The notes under the pieces: model-generated | What the model was told of the DNA's origin: nothing | Databases searched by the model: none | The model's input: only the letters and a program-made list of their open reading frames with translations | Made by a program: the position numbers and the translations under genes | Assembly: GCA_017522685.1 (NCBI GenBank) | Contig: JAFWYN010000029.1 | Coordinates: forward strand, 62,001 to 126,000 | Direction: 5' to 3' | DNA length: 64,000 bases | Source of the DNA: Lachnospiraceae bacterium | GTDB taxonomy: Bacteria > Bacillota_A > Clostridia > Lachnospirales > Lachnospiraceae | Part shown: one piece after another, positions 35,559 to 44,070 of the stretch | Position numbering within the stretch: position 1 is the first letter of the stretch | How the letters are laid out: every line of letters starts with the position of its first letter

Positions 35559-35585
35559 TTCGCGTGAAAAACGAAAAAATAGAGT

Positions 35586-35753
35586 AGTAACAGTATGCCC
35601 CACCCCAATATATCCTAATGCAGGACTGTATGAATTCGTCGGCCCTTAGCGAGGTATAAGCCGCTTGCGGCTTCGAGCTTAGTGCCGTTACGTAATTCAT
35701 CCAAGCGAAAGCGTGTCCAAATAGGATATATTGGGGTGGGGCATATTGTTGCT
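35586..35753. repeat. 168-bp long inverted-repeat element between convergent genes
   Basis: The 24-base arms 35594-35617 and 35722-35745 match exactly (TATGCCCCACCCC... against ...GGGGTGGGGCATA) and extend outward to 32 pairs with G-T wobbles. The roughly 100-base interior holds more pairing: TGAATT with AATTCA, GGC with GCC, and a central AAGCCG-CTTG-CGGCTT hairpin. The whole can fold as one long hairpin. It lies between convergent GH43 and araC-type stop codons. It may be a small MITE-like element or a structured bidirectional terminator; no transposase is present. Confidence 0.75.
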
Positions 35754-35767
35754 TCTGTAAGATTTCG

Positions 35768-36691
35768 TCACAAGCGATTTTTTGTGCGATATTCGCTGGG
35801 AGTACAATTCTTGTGCTGCTTAAACAATCGGTTGAAGGTGGATATACTGGGGAAGCCTGCCTGCAAGGCTACTTCCGTGATGGAAAGATCCGGCATGGCC
35901 AGAAGCTCTTCCGCCACCTTGATTCGGCGATAACACAGATAATCGCAGAATGTGAAATTAGTATATTGCTTGAAGAGTCTGGAGAAGTGGAACTTGCTGA
36001 AGCCGATGGATTCGGCGATATCCTCCAGATTCAAATCTTCCATATAATGTTCGTCTATGTAGTCCATCAGGTTGTTGAATTTCTGTACATATTCCTTTTG
36101 TTTATACAGACGCACATTGGGGAACAGGTTCTCTGTGTTGATACGGTTGTATCCGAACTTCACAAAGAAGTTTAAAAGCAGGGAATAAATTACAAGCTCC
36201 CCGTATTCGTTCTTATTGAAGTATTCATTTCGCATCTGAATCAGAATCTGGTACACATCATCATAAATATGAGGAAAGGCTTCCTGGGTGATGTGAAGGG
36301 GCTGCGCAAACAAAGGTTGGATACCGGAAAAACTCTTCATCTTTGTAATGGAAGAAATATCAAACATGAAAATGAATCGCTTGCCATTTTCCGGTGCGGA
36401 CAGCATATGTACTTCTCCCGGCGGAATCACCAGGACTTCTCCGGGATTGACCCGGTATAAGGTGTCTTTGATGTAAACATCATAATATGCCTCCACGGGC
36501 ATGATGATTTCCATGGCGCTGTGCCAGTGCTGTGGGTAGCTGTAATTCTGTTCGTTAAACCAGATTCTCATGGTAGAGGCATTTTGGAATTCCACCACCT
36601 CTTGCTTGTTTTTTAGCTGCCGGAAACCTGTATAATCACTATTTTTGGAATAAAAATCCAGATAATTTTCGTCAACACGTATATCAGCCAT
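35768..36691 (-). CDS. AraC-family regulator with cupin sensor domain
   Basis: The protein has 307 residues, ATG at 36691 with AGGAG upstream on the minus strand. The N-terminal half is a cupin-type sugar-binding domain (PQHWHSAMEIIMPVEAYYDV, then VNPGEVLVIPPGEVHML). The C-terminal 90 residues hold the two helix-turn-helix motifs of AraC (LNLEDIAESIGFSKFHFSRL and LSITEVALQAGFPSISTFNR). It is divergent from the import cluster that starts at 37017 and is its probable activator. TAGCAAAA repeats in the shared intergenic region are candidate sites. The inducer is probably a sugar from xylan or arabinan (inference). Confidence 0.93.
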   Translation of the reverse strand: MADIRVDENYLDFYSKNSDYTGFRQLKNKQEVVEFQNASTMRIWFNEQNYSYPQHWHSAMEIIMPVEAYYDVYIKDTLYRVNPGEVLVIPPGEVHMLSAPENGKRFIFMFDISSITKMKSFSGIQPLFAQPLHITQEAFPHIYDDVYQILIQMRNEYFNKNEYGELVIYSLLLNFFVKFGYNRINTENLFPNVRLYKQKEYVQKFNNLMDYIDEHYMEDLNLEDIAESIGFSKFHFSRLFKQYTNFTFCDYLCYRRIKVAEELLAMPDLSITEVALQAGFPSISTFNRLFKQHKNCTPSEYRTKNRL

Positions 36692-37016
36692 GATTTCTCC
36701 TGTAGCAAATATTGGGAAGTTGTTAAATATTGCGACTTAAATATTCTATGGGTAAAACCTCATTTTTGTTCAAAAAAGATATAAAACTGGTATCAAAAAG
36801 CAATTTTAACCATAATTTTATAAATGGATTGTACCATTTGAATTGAAAAAAGGCAATATTGTACAAGTAAAATTCACAGATTGTAGCAAAAAATAAGCAA
36901 TGTGTGGTGAATAAATAGCAAAATTTAGGAAGAATTAAGAATCGGAGTGAAGTATAATACTCTTTATAAGATACGATAATTGTATTATTTTATTAAGTGG
37001 ATTCATGGAGGCAATT
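36692..37016. promoter_or_regulatory. Divergent control region: TAGCAAAA repeats and import-cluster promoter
   Basis: In this 325-bp gap TAGCAAAA occurs at 36884-36891 and 36916-36923, a spacing of 32 bp or three helical turns on the same strand. A consensus TATAAT (36953-36958) has no good -35 box at the right distance, as expected for an activator-dependent promoter. TAGCAAAT occurs also near 36704, close to the araC-type gene start. AraC proteins bind paired direct repeats upstream of -35. The rest of the gap is A/T-rich and shows nothing else. Confidence 0.5.
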
Positions 37017-39965
37017 ATGAAGAGGTCTAAAAGGTCTGGAAAAAAATTACTTATCACAGTCGCCGTTGTGGCAGTTATTGTCGGCATTGGCGCATTAATG
37101 AATCTGCGGCCGGTAGAAACTTTTGAAGAGAAGTACGCAGGAGTGGATTTGGAAGCTGACGTAGCGGGTGTACAGAGAGAAGGTACCTATGCGAAGTATT
37201 TGGCTGAGCACGCAAATGCAGCAAATCCTTCTGTAACCGTGCCCGTTGATTTGTTCTCCTACACAGCAACCGAAGGGGTTGAGGTGAAAGAGAATTATGA
37301 AGGCGCAGCAAAGGTTCTTTATACTGAGAACTTGTCGCAGGTTACCTGGAAGGTAGATGTGCCGGAAAGCGGATTCTACAACCTGGAGATGGAGTTCTTA
37401 GCTCCTAAGTCTGCAGGTATTGCAGTAGAACGCGGTATTTTAATAAATGGAAAGGAACCGTTTTCAGATGCATTGAATGTGAGCTTCACCAGAATCTGGG
37501 CAGATGGCGGCGAGGTTACAACAGACAATCAGGGTAATGAAATCAGACCTACACAGATAGAAGTGATTGATTGGCAGACCACAAGATTCCGCGATGACCG
37601 TGGTTATGTGGCAGATCCTTATAAGTTCTATTTGGAAAAGGGTGAAAACGAGATTTCCATGAAGGCGACGAATGAACCTATGGCTATTAAGAGCCTGGCA
37701 TTTGTTCCTGTAGAGGATTTGGATACCTATGCAGAATATTTGGCTAAGCAGCCTGCGGATACTTCCAGCCAGACTGCAAAGACATATATCGGAAGAGTGG
37801 AAGGTGAGGATTCTACCTTACGTTCAGAATCTTCCCTTTATGCAAAGTACGACCGTTCTTCACCGACCACCAGCCCTAACAGCGTAACTAAGACTGTTTT
37901 GAACTATGTAGGTGGTGAAACCTGGAAGAGTACAGGTCAGTGGATTGAATGGGATTTTGAAGTTCCTGAGGATGGTTATTATAATATTACCGTAAAGGGA
38001 CGTCAGAACTATGCAAGAGGTAGCGTTTCCAACCGTATCGTTTACATCGACGGAGAGGTTCCTTTTAAAGAGTTGAAAGAAGTTAGTTTTGAGTACATGA
38101 ATGACTGGAACAATCTGACATTATCCGATGCTAACGGTGAGGCTTACAAGTTCTATCTTACCAAGGGTAAGCATACCATCCGTATGGAAGCTTGTTTGGG
38201 CGGCGTTGGTGAAATCCTGGGACAGTTAGAAGACTCTACTTATAGATTGAATCAGATGTACAAGACTCTTTTGGTTTACACCGGTTCAAATCCTGATAAG
38301 TACAGAGATTATAAGATTCACAATACATATCCTGAAATCATGGACGCTATGGATTTGGAATCTAAGAGATTATACAAGATCGTAGATGACATGGTTGCAT
38401 ACAGCGGACAGAAGAGTGGTGAAATTGCTACTGCACAGACACTGGCAATTCAGTTGGAACGTTTCTGCGAGAAACCCAACAAGATTACTCTTGAGTTTGT
38501 AAATTTCAAGGATAATATTACAGCACTCGGTACTTCAGCTTTGAGTATGAGTGAAAGTAAATTGGATATTGACTACATCACCATCAGTGGTGTAGATGCT
38601 AAGGTGAAAAAGGATAAGGCAAACTTCTTTACCAGCACCTGGCATGAAATTAAGTCTTTCGTAGTTTCCTTCTTTATTGATTACAATACAGTTGGTGATG
38701 TTTATGATGAAAGCGATGAAGTGATCAAGGTTTGGGTAACCACCGGTCGTGACCAGGGTACCATTTTGAAGTCCATGATTGATGATGACTTTACACCCAA
38801 CAGCGGCATTAAGGTTAACGTGGAAATCGTTGGTGCGGATGCACTTTTGAATGCGGTTATTGCAGGTCGAGGACCTAACGTGGCATTGTCAGTTGGCGCT
38901 GATCAGCCTGTTAACTACGCACTCCGTGGCGCGGCTGAAGATATCACCCAGTTTGAGGGATATGAAGAAGTGCTGAGTCATTATGCAAGCGGTTCTTATG
39001 AGCAGTATCGTTTGGAAGACGGTATTTACGGTGTTCCCGAGACCATGACCTTCAATGTAATGTTCTATCGTAAGGACATATTAGAAGAATTGGGATTAGA
39101 CATCCCTAAGACTTGGGATGAATTGATTGAAATGTTACCTACCATCCAGGGTAAGAACTTGTCAGTAGGTATTCCTTCCGCAGCAGGAAGTAGTACCAAT
39201 GCAAGTGGTGGTGCACCCGCATCCGGTGACCTTGGTATGTACTTCGCCCTTTTATATCAGAACGGCGGTGACATGTATAACGAAAGAGGTACTAAGACTA
39301 CCGTAGATGATGAAGCCGGCATGAAGGCGTTTGAGGATTATGTAAGATACTTCAATGACTATGGTCTTCCTCAGATTTATGACTTTGCCAGCCGTTTCCG
39401 TTCCGGCGAAATGCCCATCGGTATTCAGCCTTATTCTATGTACAATACCTTGATGGTATCTGCACCGGAAATCAGAGGTCTTTGGGACTTTACCGTACTT
39501 CCCGGTACCGTACGTGTGGATGAGAATGGAAATGAATACATCAATAACGACAGCTTTATCGTAGGTGGTGCTACCATGATGATTGCAACAGAGGATGAAA
39601 GCATCAAGCAGAAATCCTGGGAGTTCATGAAGTGGTGGGCAAAAGCAGATACTCAGGTTCGTTTCGGTAGAGAAATCGAAGCATTACTTGGTTCTTCTGC
39701 AAGATATGCTACTGCAAACAGAGATGCATTCGTACAGTTGTCCTGGAGTGCTGAAAACCTGGCGGTATTGAATGAACAGTGGGATAACACCTTCGGTATC
39801 CGAGAGGTACCCGGCGGTTACTTCACCGGACGTCATATCAGTAATGCAATCCGTATGGTATTGTTCTTTAAGGATGACCCTCGTGAGACCATTATTGACT
39901 ACTCTGTGAAGATTGATGAAGAAATTGTAAAGAAACGTAAAGAGTTCAATTTACCGTTAGAATAG
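37017..39965 (+). CDS. Membrane-anchored solute-binding protein fused to CBM-like domains
   Basis: The protein has 982 residues from ATG 37017, with GGAGG six bases upstream. An N-terminal membrane anchor (about 8-28) has no lipobox Cys. Two beta-sandwich, CBM35/6-like domains follow (about 45-240 and 255-420; each has a W-K-V-DVPESGFYNLE-like opening: TWKVDVPESGFYNLE and IEWDFEVPEDGYYNI). A helical linker (about 430-560) leads to an extracellular solute-binding domain (about 565-980; VWVTTGRDQGTILKSM, then IYGVPETMTFNVMFYRKD). Typical binding proteins are about 400-550 residues. The fusion would hold a large glycan at the membrane next to its importer (inference). It is the first gene of the cluster. 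Confidence 0.87.
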   Translation: MKRSKRSGKKLLITVAVVAVIVGIGALMNLRPVETFEEKYAGVDLEADVAGVQREGTYAKYLAEHANAANPSVTVPVDLFSYTATEGVEVKENYEGAAKVLYTENLSQVTWKVDVPESGFYNLEMEFLAPKSAGIAVERGILINGKEPFSDALNVSFTRIWADGGEVTTDNQGNEIRPTQIEVIDWQTTRFRDDRGYVADPYKFYLEKGENEISMKATNEPMAIKSLAFVPVEDLDTYAEYLAKQPADTSSQTAKTYIGRVEGEDSTLRSESSLYAKYDRSSPTTSPNSVTKTVLNYVGGETWKSTGQWIEWDFEVPEDGYYNITVKGRQNYARGSVSNRIVYIDGEVPFKELKEVSFEYMNDWNNLTLSDANGEAYKFYLTKGKHTIRMEACLGGVGEILGQLEDSTYRLNQMYKTLLVYTGSNPDKYRDYKIHNTYPEIMDAMDLESKRLYKIVDDMVAYSGQKSGEIATAQTLAIQLERFCEKPNKITLEFVNFKDNITALGTSALSMSESKLDIDYITISGVDAKVKKDKANFFTSTWHEIKSFVVSFFIDYNTVGDVYDESDEVIKVWVTTGRDQGTILKSMIDDDFTPNSGIKVNVEIVGADALLNAVIAGRGPNVALSVGADQPVNYALRGAAEDITQFEGYEEVLSHYASGSYEQYRLEDGIYGVPETMTFNVMFYRKDILEELGLDIPKTWDELIEMLPTIQGKNLSVGIPSAAGSSTNASGGAPASGDLGMYFALLYQNGGDMYNERGTKTTVDDEAGMKAFEDYVRYFNDYGLPQIYDFASRFRSGEMPIGIQPYSMYNTLMVSAPEIRGLWDFTVLPGTVRVDENGNEYINNDSFIVGGATMMIATEDESIKQKSWEFMKWWAKADTQVRFGREIEALLGSSARYATANRDAFVQLSWSAENLAVLNEQWDNTFGIREVPGGYFTGRHISNAIRMVLFFKDDPRETIIDYSVKIDEEIVKKRKEFNLPLE

Positions 39966-39976
39966 GGGAGTGAAGA

Positions 39977-40921
39977 ATGAAAGAGTATTTTAATAAATAT
40001 ATAACCCTTCGTAAGCACAATGCGAAGGTGGCTTGGAAAAAAGCCAAAAAAAGTAAAATGTGCTATGCGTTCCTGGCGCCCTATGCGTTAATCTTCTTTT
40101 TGTTCTATGTGGCACCTGTAGTAGTATCCATTTTCTATGGTTTTACGTATTATAATGTTTTGGAGAGTCCCAGATTCCTGGGACCCCAGAACTACATCAG
40201 CTTGATTCTGGACGATGATATTTTCCTGACCAGTATCAAAAACACCATGTTGATAGCAATTATTACCGGACCTTTGGGATATATAGCGGCATTCCTGTTC
40301 GCGTGGTTAATCAATGAATTGCCTCGTTGGATTCGAAGCGTTGCGGTTATCATATTCTATGTACCGTCCATTACCGGTTTTGCATGTCTGGCCATCTTCA
40401 GAGATATCCTTTTCAAGGGTGATGCTTATGGTTTGATTAACTCCTGGGGAATGGAACTTGGTTTAATCGACACACCGATTTTGTGGCTGGTAAATCCTCA
40501 GTATATGTTACCTATCTGTATGATTGCTATTTTGTGGCAGAGTTTAGGTAGCGGTTTCCTTTCCTTCGTAGCAGGTCTTCAGGGCGTGGACAGATCCATG
40601 TATGAAGCAGGTTACATGGATGGTATTAAGAACAGATGGCAGGAGCTTTGGTTTATTACCTTGCCTTCCATGAAGCCTATGTTGATGTTCGGTGCGGTTA
40701 TGTCCATCACCGGTGCATTCAGCCAGAGCCAGGTGTTGATGCAGCTGTGCGGATTCCCCAGTACGGATTATGCGGCAAGAACCATTGTAACCCATCTTTA
40801 TGATTATGGTTTCATTCGTTTTGAAATGGGTTATGCATCTGCAATTGCAACCGTATTGTTCTTAATGATGATATTATGTAACAAGGCAATTCAAAGTCTG
40901 ATTGGAAGAGTAGGAACCTGA
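39977..40921 (+). CDS. Sugar ABC importer permease, MalF/LplB type (pair 1)
   Basis: The protein has 314 residues, with GGGGAG before ATG 39977. Six hydrophobic segments are visible, and the cytoplasmic EAA loop reads EAGYMDGIKNRWQELWFITLP near residue 210, which docks the ATPase. It belongs to the CUT1 family of oligosaccharide importers. It follows the binding protein by 11 bp and precedes its partner permease by one base. No ATPase gene is in the cluster; CUT1 systems in Firmicutes often use a shared MsmK-like ATPase encoded elsewhere. Confidence 0.93.
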   Translation: MKEYFNKYITLRKHNAKVAWKKAKKSKMCYAFLAPYALIFFLFYVAPVVVSIFYGFTYYNVLESPRFLGPQNYISLILDDDIFLTSIKNTMLIAIITGPLGYIAAFLFAWLINELPRWIRSVAVIIFYVPSITGFACLAIFRDILFKGDAYGLINSWGMELGLIDTPILWLVNPQYMLPICMIAILWQSLGSGFLSFVAGLQGVDRSMYEAGYMDGIKNRWQELWFITLPSMKPMLMFGAVMSITGAFSQSQVLMQLCGFPSTDYAARTIVTHLYDYGFIRFEMGYASAIATVLFLMMILCNKAIQSLIGRVGT

Positions 40922-40922
40922 T

Positions 40923-41825
40923 ATGAGCAAGAAGATAAAAGAAAAGAATGTAGAAATAGAATATCGCAAAAAGCTGATCAAAAAAAGGAAACCGAATCGT
41001 TCCGTAGGTGGGGATATTGGCTTGTACATATTCCTTACGGTTATGGCGTGGCTGATGGTTGTGCCGCTTATTTACCAGGTTAACAACGCAATGAAGCCTC
41101 TGGATGAGTTGTTTAAGTATCCGCCCAGAATGATTGCGTTGAACCCCACTTTTGACAACTTTTTTGACTTATTTGTAACAATGGGTAAGTCTTGGGTATC
41201 ATTTACCAGATACCTGTTTAATACGCTGCTTGTAACCATACTTGGTACAGCAGGACATTTGTTAATCGCATCCATGGGTGCATTCGTACTTGCAAAGTAC
41301 CAGTTCCCCGGATCGCAGACCTTCTTTAAGTTGGTAACAGTTTCCATGATGTTCGTAGCACAGGTAACCATGATTCCCAACTACTTGATTTTAAATGGTT
41401 TGAATATGATTGATACTTATTGGGCAATCATTATTCCCGCATTTGCTTCACCTACAGGATTCTTCCTTATGAAGCAGTTTATGGAAGGACTTCCCAGTTC
41501 ATTGATTGAAGCGGCTAAGATTGATGGTGCAAGCGAATGGAGAGTGTTCTCAAAAATCGTTATTCCTAATGTAAAGCCGGCATTAATGACCATGATTATC
41601 TTCTCCGTACAGGCACTGTGGAACAACCCCGCATCCATGTACATCTATTCTGAAGAGAAGAAGACCTTAGTGTTTGCGATGAGCCAGATTCAGGGTGGTG
41701 GTATCGCAAGAACCGGTCAGGCAGCTGCGGTAGCGGTTGTGCTTATGATTGTACCGATAGCAACATTTATTATTTCCGAAAGTCAGATTTTGGAAACCAT
41801 GGCAAGCTCAGGCTTGAAGGACTAA
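40923..41825 (+). CDS. Sugar ABC importer permease, MalG type (pair 1)
   Basis: The protein has 300 residues. It has a charged N-terminal tail of about 28 residues, then six membrane helices and the EAA loop EAAKIDGASEWRVFSKIVIP (about 195-214). It is the second subunit of the CUT1 channel with the gene one base upstream. The C-terminus ends ILETMASSGLKD, a common end for MalG-type subunits. The substrate is probably a xylan or arabinoxylan oligosaccharide, judged from the locus. Confidence 0.93.
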   Translation: MSKKIKEKNVEIEYRKKLIKKRKPNRSVGGDIGLYIFLTVMAWLMVVPLIYQVNNAMKPLDELFKYPPRMIALNPTFDNFFDLFVTMGKSWVSFTRYLFNTLLVTILGTAGHLLIASMGAFVLAKYQFPGSQTFFKLVTVSMMFVAQVTMIPNYLILNGLNMIDTYWAIIIPAFASPTGFFLMKQFMEGLPSSLIEAAKIDGASEWRVFSKIVIPNVKPALMTMIIFSVQALWNNPASMYIYSEEKKTLVFAMSQIQGGGIARTGQAAAVAVVLMIVPIATFIISESQILETMASSGLKD

Positions 41826-41842
41826 TGTAAGTGAGGTGGCAT

Positions 41843-43351
41843 ATGAAAAGAATAATTACTGGAATCGCCGCATTTGCATTGGCGATAAGCGTGTTTGCAG
41901 GAAGTACCATTTCGGTATGTGCAAAGGATAAGAGCTACACTTATAATTATGATTACTGGGGAGATGTACAGGATTCGCCGGACTTCTACATGGTTCAGGA
42001 TTCCTTCACCTCAGGCGCTTTGGGATTAGATGTTCCCATGAAGAGCCCTCAGGGACTTTTCGCAAAGGATAATCTTCTTTATATTGTAGATACCGGTAAC
42101 AACCGTATCATCGAGATGGAGAAGAATGCAGAGGATGGTAGCTTTAAGGTTCTCAGATATATTACAGAATTTAAGGGTGGAGATTTAGAGGTGAAGACCT
42201 TTGCAACCCCTACCGACGTATCTGTAGATGATGATGGCAACTTCTACATTGCAGATAAGGATAATTCAAGAATCTTAAAACTTGATAACGATTTAAACTA
42301 CATTATGCAGTTTACAATCCCCGTAGATCCTTCCTTGGATGAAAAGACAAATTTCCAGCCCAATAAGCTGGCAGTTGATACCGCGGGTCGTGTTTATTGT
42401 ATCGCAACCGGTATTAACAAGGGTCTTATTAAATATGAAAGCAACGGTGACTTTGCAAGCTTCGTAGGCGCAACCCCTGTTTCTTACAACTTCTTTGATT
42501 ATTTAAAGAAGAAATTTGCAACACAGGCACAGAGAGAAAAGATGATTTCTTTCGTTCCTACTGAGTACGAAAATATTTTCATGGATCATGAAGGTTTCGT
42601 ATATGCATGTATTGCCAGTGTGAAGGAAGAAGATTTGAAGGCAGGTACCGTACATGCAGTCAGAAAGCTGAACCTGCTGGGTGATGATATTCTGGTACGT
42701 AATGGTGAGTTCCCTGTTTATGGTGATATTTATATGGGTACCGGTGGTGGTATCTCCGGTCCTTCCAGATTTGCGGATGTGACCTGTATGGACAACGATG
42801 TGTATGTTTGTCTGGATAGAAACCGTGGCCGTCTGTTCGGTTATGATGACCAGGGTAATCTGGTATTCGCATTTGGTGGTAACGGTAACCGTGACGGTTA
42901 CTTCAGACAGCCTTCCGCAATTGTTAATATGGGAAGAGATTTATATGTACTTGACAGCTTGGATTGCAGCATTACTACTTTTGGTACCACAGAGTTTGGT
43001 GACGTAGTATTTGATGCGATGGAGCAGTTTGACAGAGGTGAGTACGATGCGTCTGAAGCATCCTGGATTCACGCAAAGAATCTGAATGGTAACTATGACT
43101 TGGCCTATATCGGAATCGGTCGTGCGTTACTTCGTCAGGAAAAGTACAAAGAAGCAATGGAATATTTCGAAGTTAAGTATGATGCGGACAACTATTCCAA
43201 GGCATATAAGCAGTATCGTAAGGTATGGATAGAAGAAAATATCGGTTTGGTAGTGGCAGCACTTATTGTGATTGTTGTGGTTCCCTTGGCTATTGGTAAG
43301 ATTAGAAGAATCAAGCGCGAAATCGATATGGCTGATATCTTTAGAATCTAA
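41843..43351 (+). CDS. Extracellular NHL-repeat protein with TPR-like segment and C-terminal membrane anchor
   Basis: The protein has 502 residues from ATG 41843 (GTGAGG upstream). A cleavable-type signal peptide (about 1-27, ending SVCAK) is followed by beta-propeller NHL repeats (LYIVDTGNNRIIEME, NFYIADKDNSRILKLD, LYVLDSLDCSITTF). Two TPR-like helices come next (ASWIHAKNLNGNYDLAYIGI, LRQEKYKEAMEYFEVKYD), then a membrane helix (about 465-485) and a short basic cytoplasmic tail. The propeller lies outside the cell. It may act as a scaffold or glycan-binding part of the importer; no enzyme motif is seen. It is encoded between the permeases and a Yip1 protein. Confidence 0.82.
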   Translation: MKRIITGIAAFALAISVFAGSTISVCAKDKSYTYNYDYWGDVQDSPDFYMVQDSFTSGALGLDVPMKSPQGLFAKDNLLYIVDTGNNRIIEMEKNAEDGSFKVLRYITEFKGGDLEVKTFATPTDVSVDDDGNFYIADKDNSRILKLDNDLNYIMQFTIPVDPSLDEKTNFQPNKLAVDTAGRVYCIATGINKGLIKYESNGDFASFVGATPVSYNFFDYLKKKFATQAQREKMISFVPTEYENIFMDHEGFVYACIASVKEEDLKAGTVHAVRKLNLLGDDILVRNGEFPVYGDIYMGTGGGISGPSRFADVTCMDNDVYVCLDRNRGRLFGYDDQGNLVFAFGGNGNRDGYFRQPSAIVNMGRDLYVLDSLDCSITTFGTTEFGDVVFDAMEQFDRGEYDASEASWIHAKNLNGNYDLAYIGIGRALLRQEKYKEAMEYFEVKYDADNYSKAYKQYRKVWIEENIGLVVAALIVIVVVPLAIGKIRRIKREIDMADIFRI

Positions 43352-43365
43352 TGGAGGAGGCAGAT

Positions 43366-44022
43366 ATGATAGCGGCATTAAAAAACAAATCTAAATGGCA
43401 GCGTTATTTCAAATCGCTGAAGTTTGCTTTATACTGTTTGACTCATCCGTTGGACGGTTTCTGGGATTTAACCCATGAAAAACGCGGTACCTACGCTGCA
43501 GCAAACACAATCCTGATTCTGACATTACTTGCCAGAGTTATGGGATTAAGATTTACAAGCTTTGTAATTAAACCCCTTTACTGGGAAGAATTAAATATGT
43601 TTACCTATATTGCCAGTATTTTATTCCCCTTGGCATTGTGGGTAATAGGTAACTGGGCATTGACAACCTTGTTTGACGGTAAGGGCCGTCTGGGACAGGT
43701 ATATATGGCTACCTGTTATGCGATTGCACCTTATCCGTTGATTCAGTTCCCGTTAATGATATTTAGTAACTTTGTAACTGTGGATGAGGTGGGATTCTAC
43801 AACATGGTCAATGTGGTTTCCCTGTTGTGGGCGGTATTCCTCATTATCTTTGCAATGCAGCAGATACATGAGTTTGGCCCCGGCAAGAATATTCTGTTTA
43901 CCATAGCAAGTATTTTTGCAATGTTAGTTATCTTATTCATCCTGATGCTTTTCTTCAGTATGATTTCACAGGGTGTTGCATACTTTATCTCATTAGGCAA
44001 GGAATTATTGTTCCGCCTATAG
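43366..44022 (+). CDS. Yip1-family integral membrane protein
   Basis: The protein has 218 residues from ATG 43366 (GGAGGAGG upstream, overlapping the previous stop). About five hydrophobic helices are visible, with a Yip1 domain pattern: DGFWDLTHEKRGTYAAANTI at the start and LFDGKGRLGQVYMATCYAIA in the middle, followed by PLIQFP. Bacterial Yip1 proteins have no established biochemical role. This combination with NHL and DUF5696 proteins suggests a membrane component of the same transporter (inference). Confidence 0.85.
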   Translation: MIAALKNKSKWQRYFKSLKFALYCLTHPLDGFWDLTHEKRGTYAAANTILILTLLARVMGLRFTSFVIKPLYWEELNMFTYIASILFPLALWVIGNWALTTLFDGKGRLGQVYMATCYAIAPYPLIQFPLMIFSNFVTVDEVGFYNMVNVVSLLWAVFLIIFAMQQIHEFGPGKNILFTIASIFAMLVILFILMLFFSMISQGVAYFISLGKELLFRL

Positions 44023-44070
44023 TGCGACGGATACAATAATCAAATGGTTAATTAGAGGACAGGAGAAACA

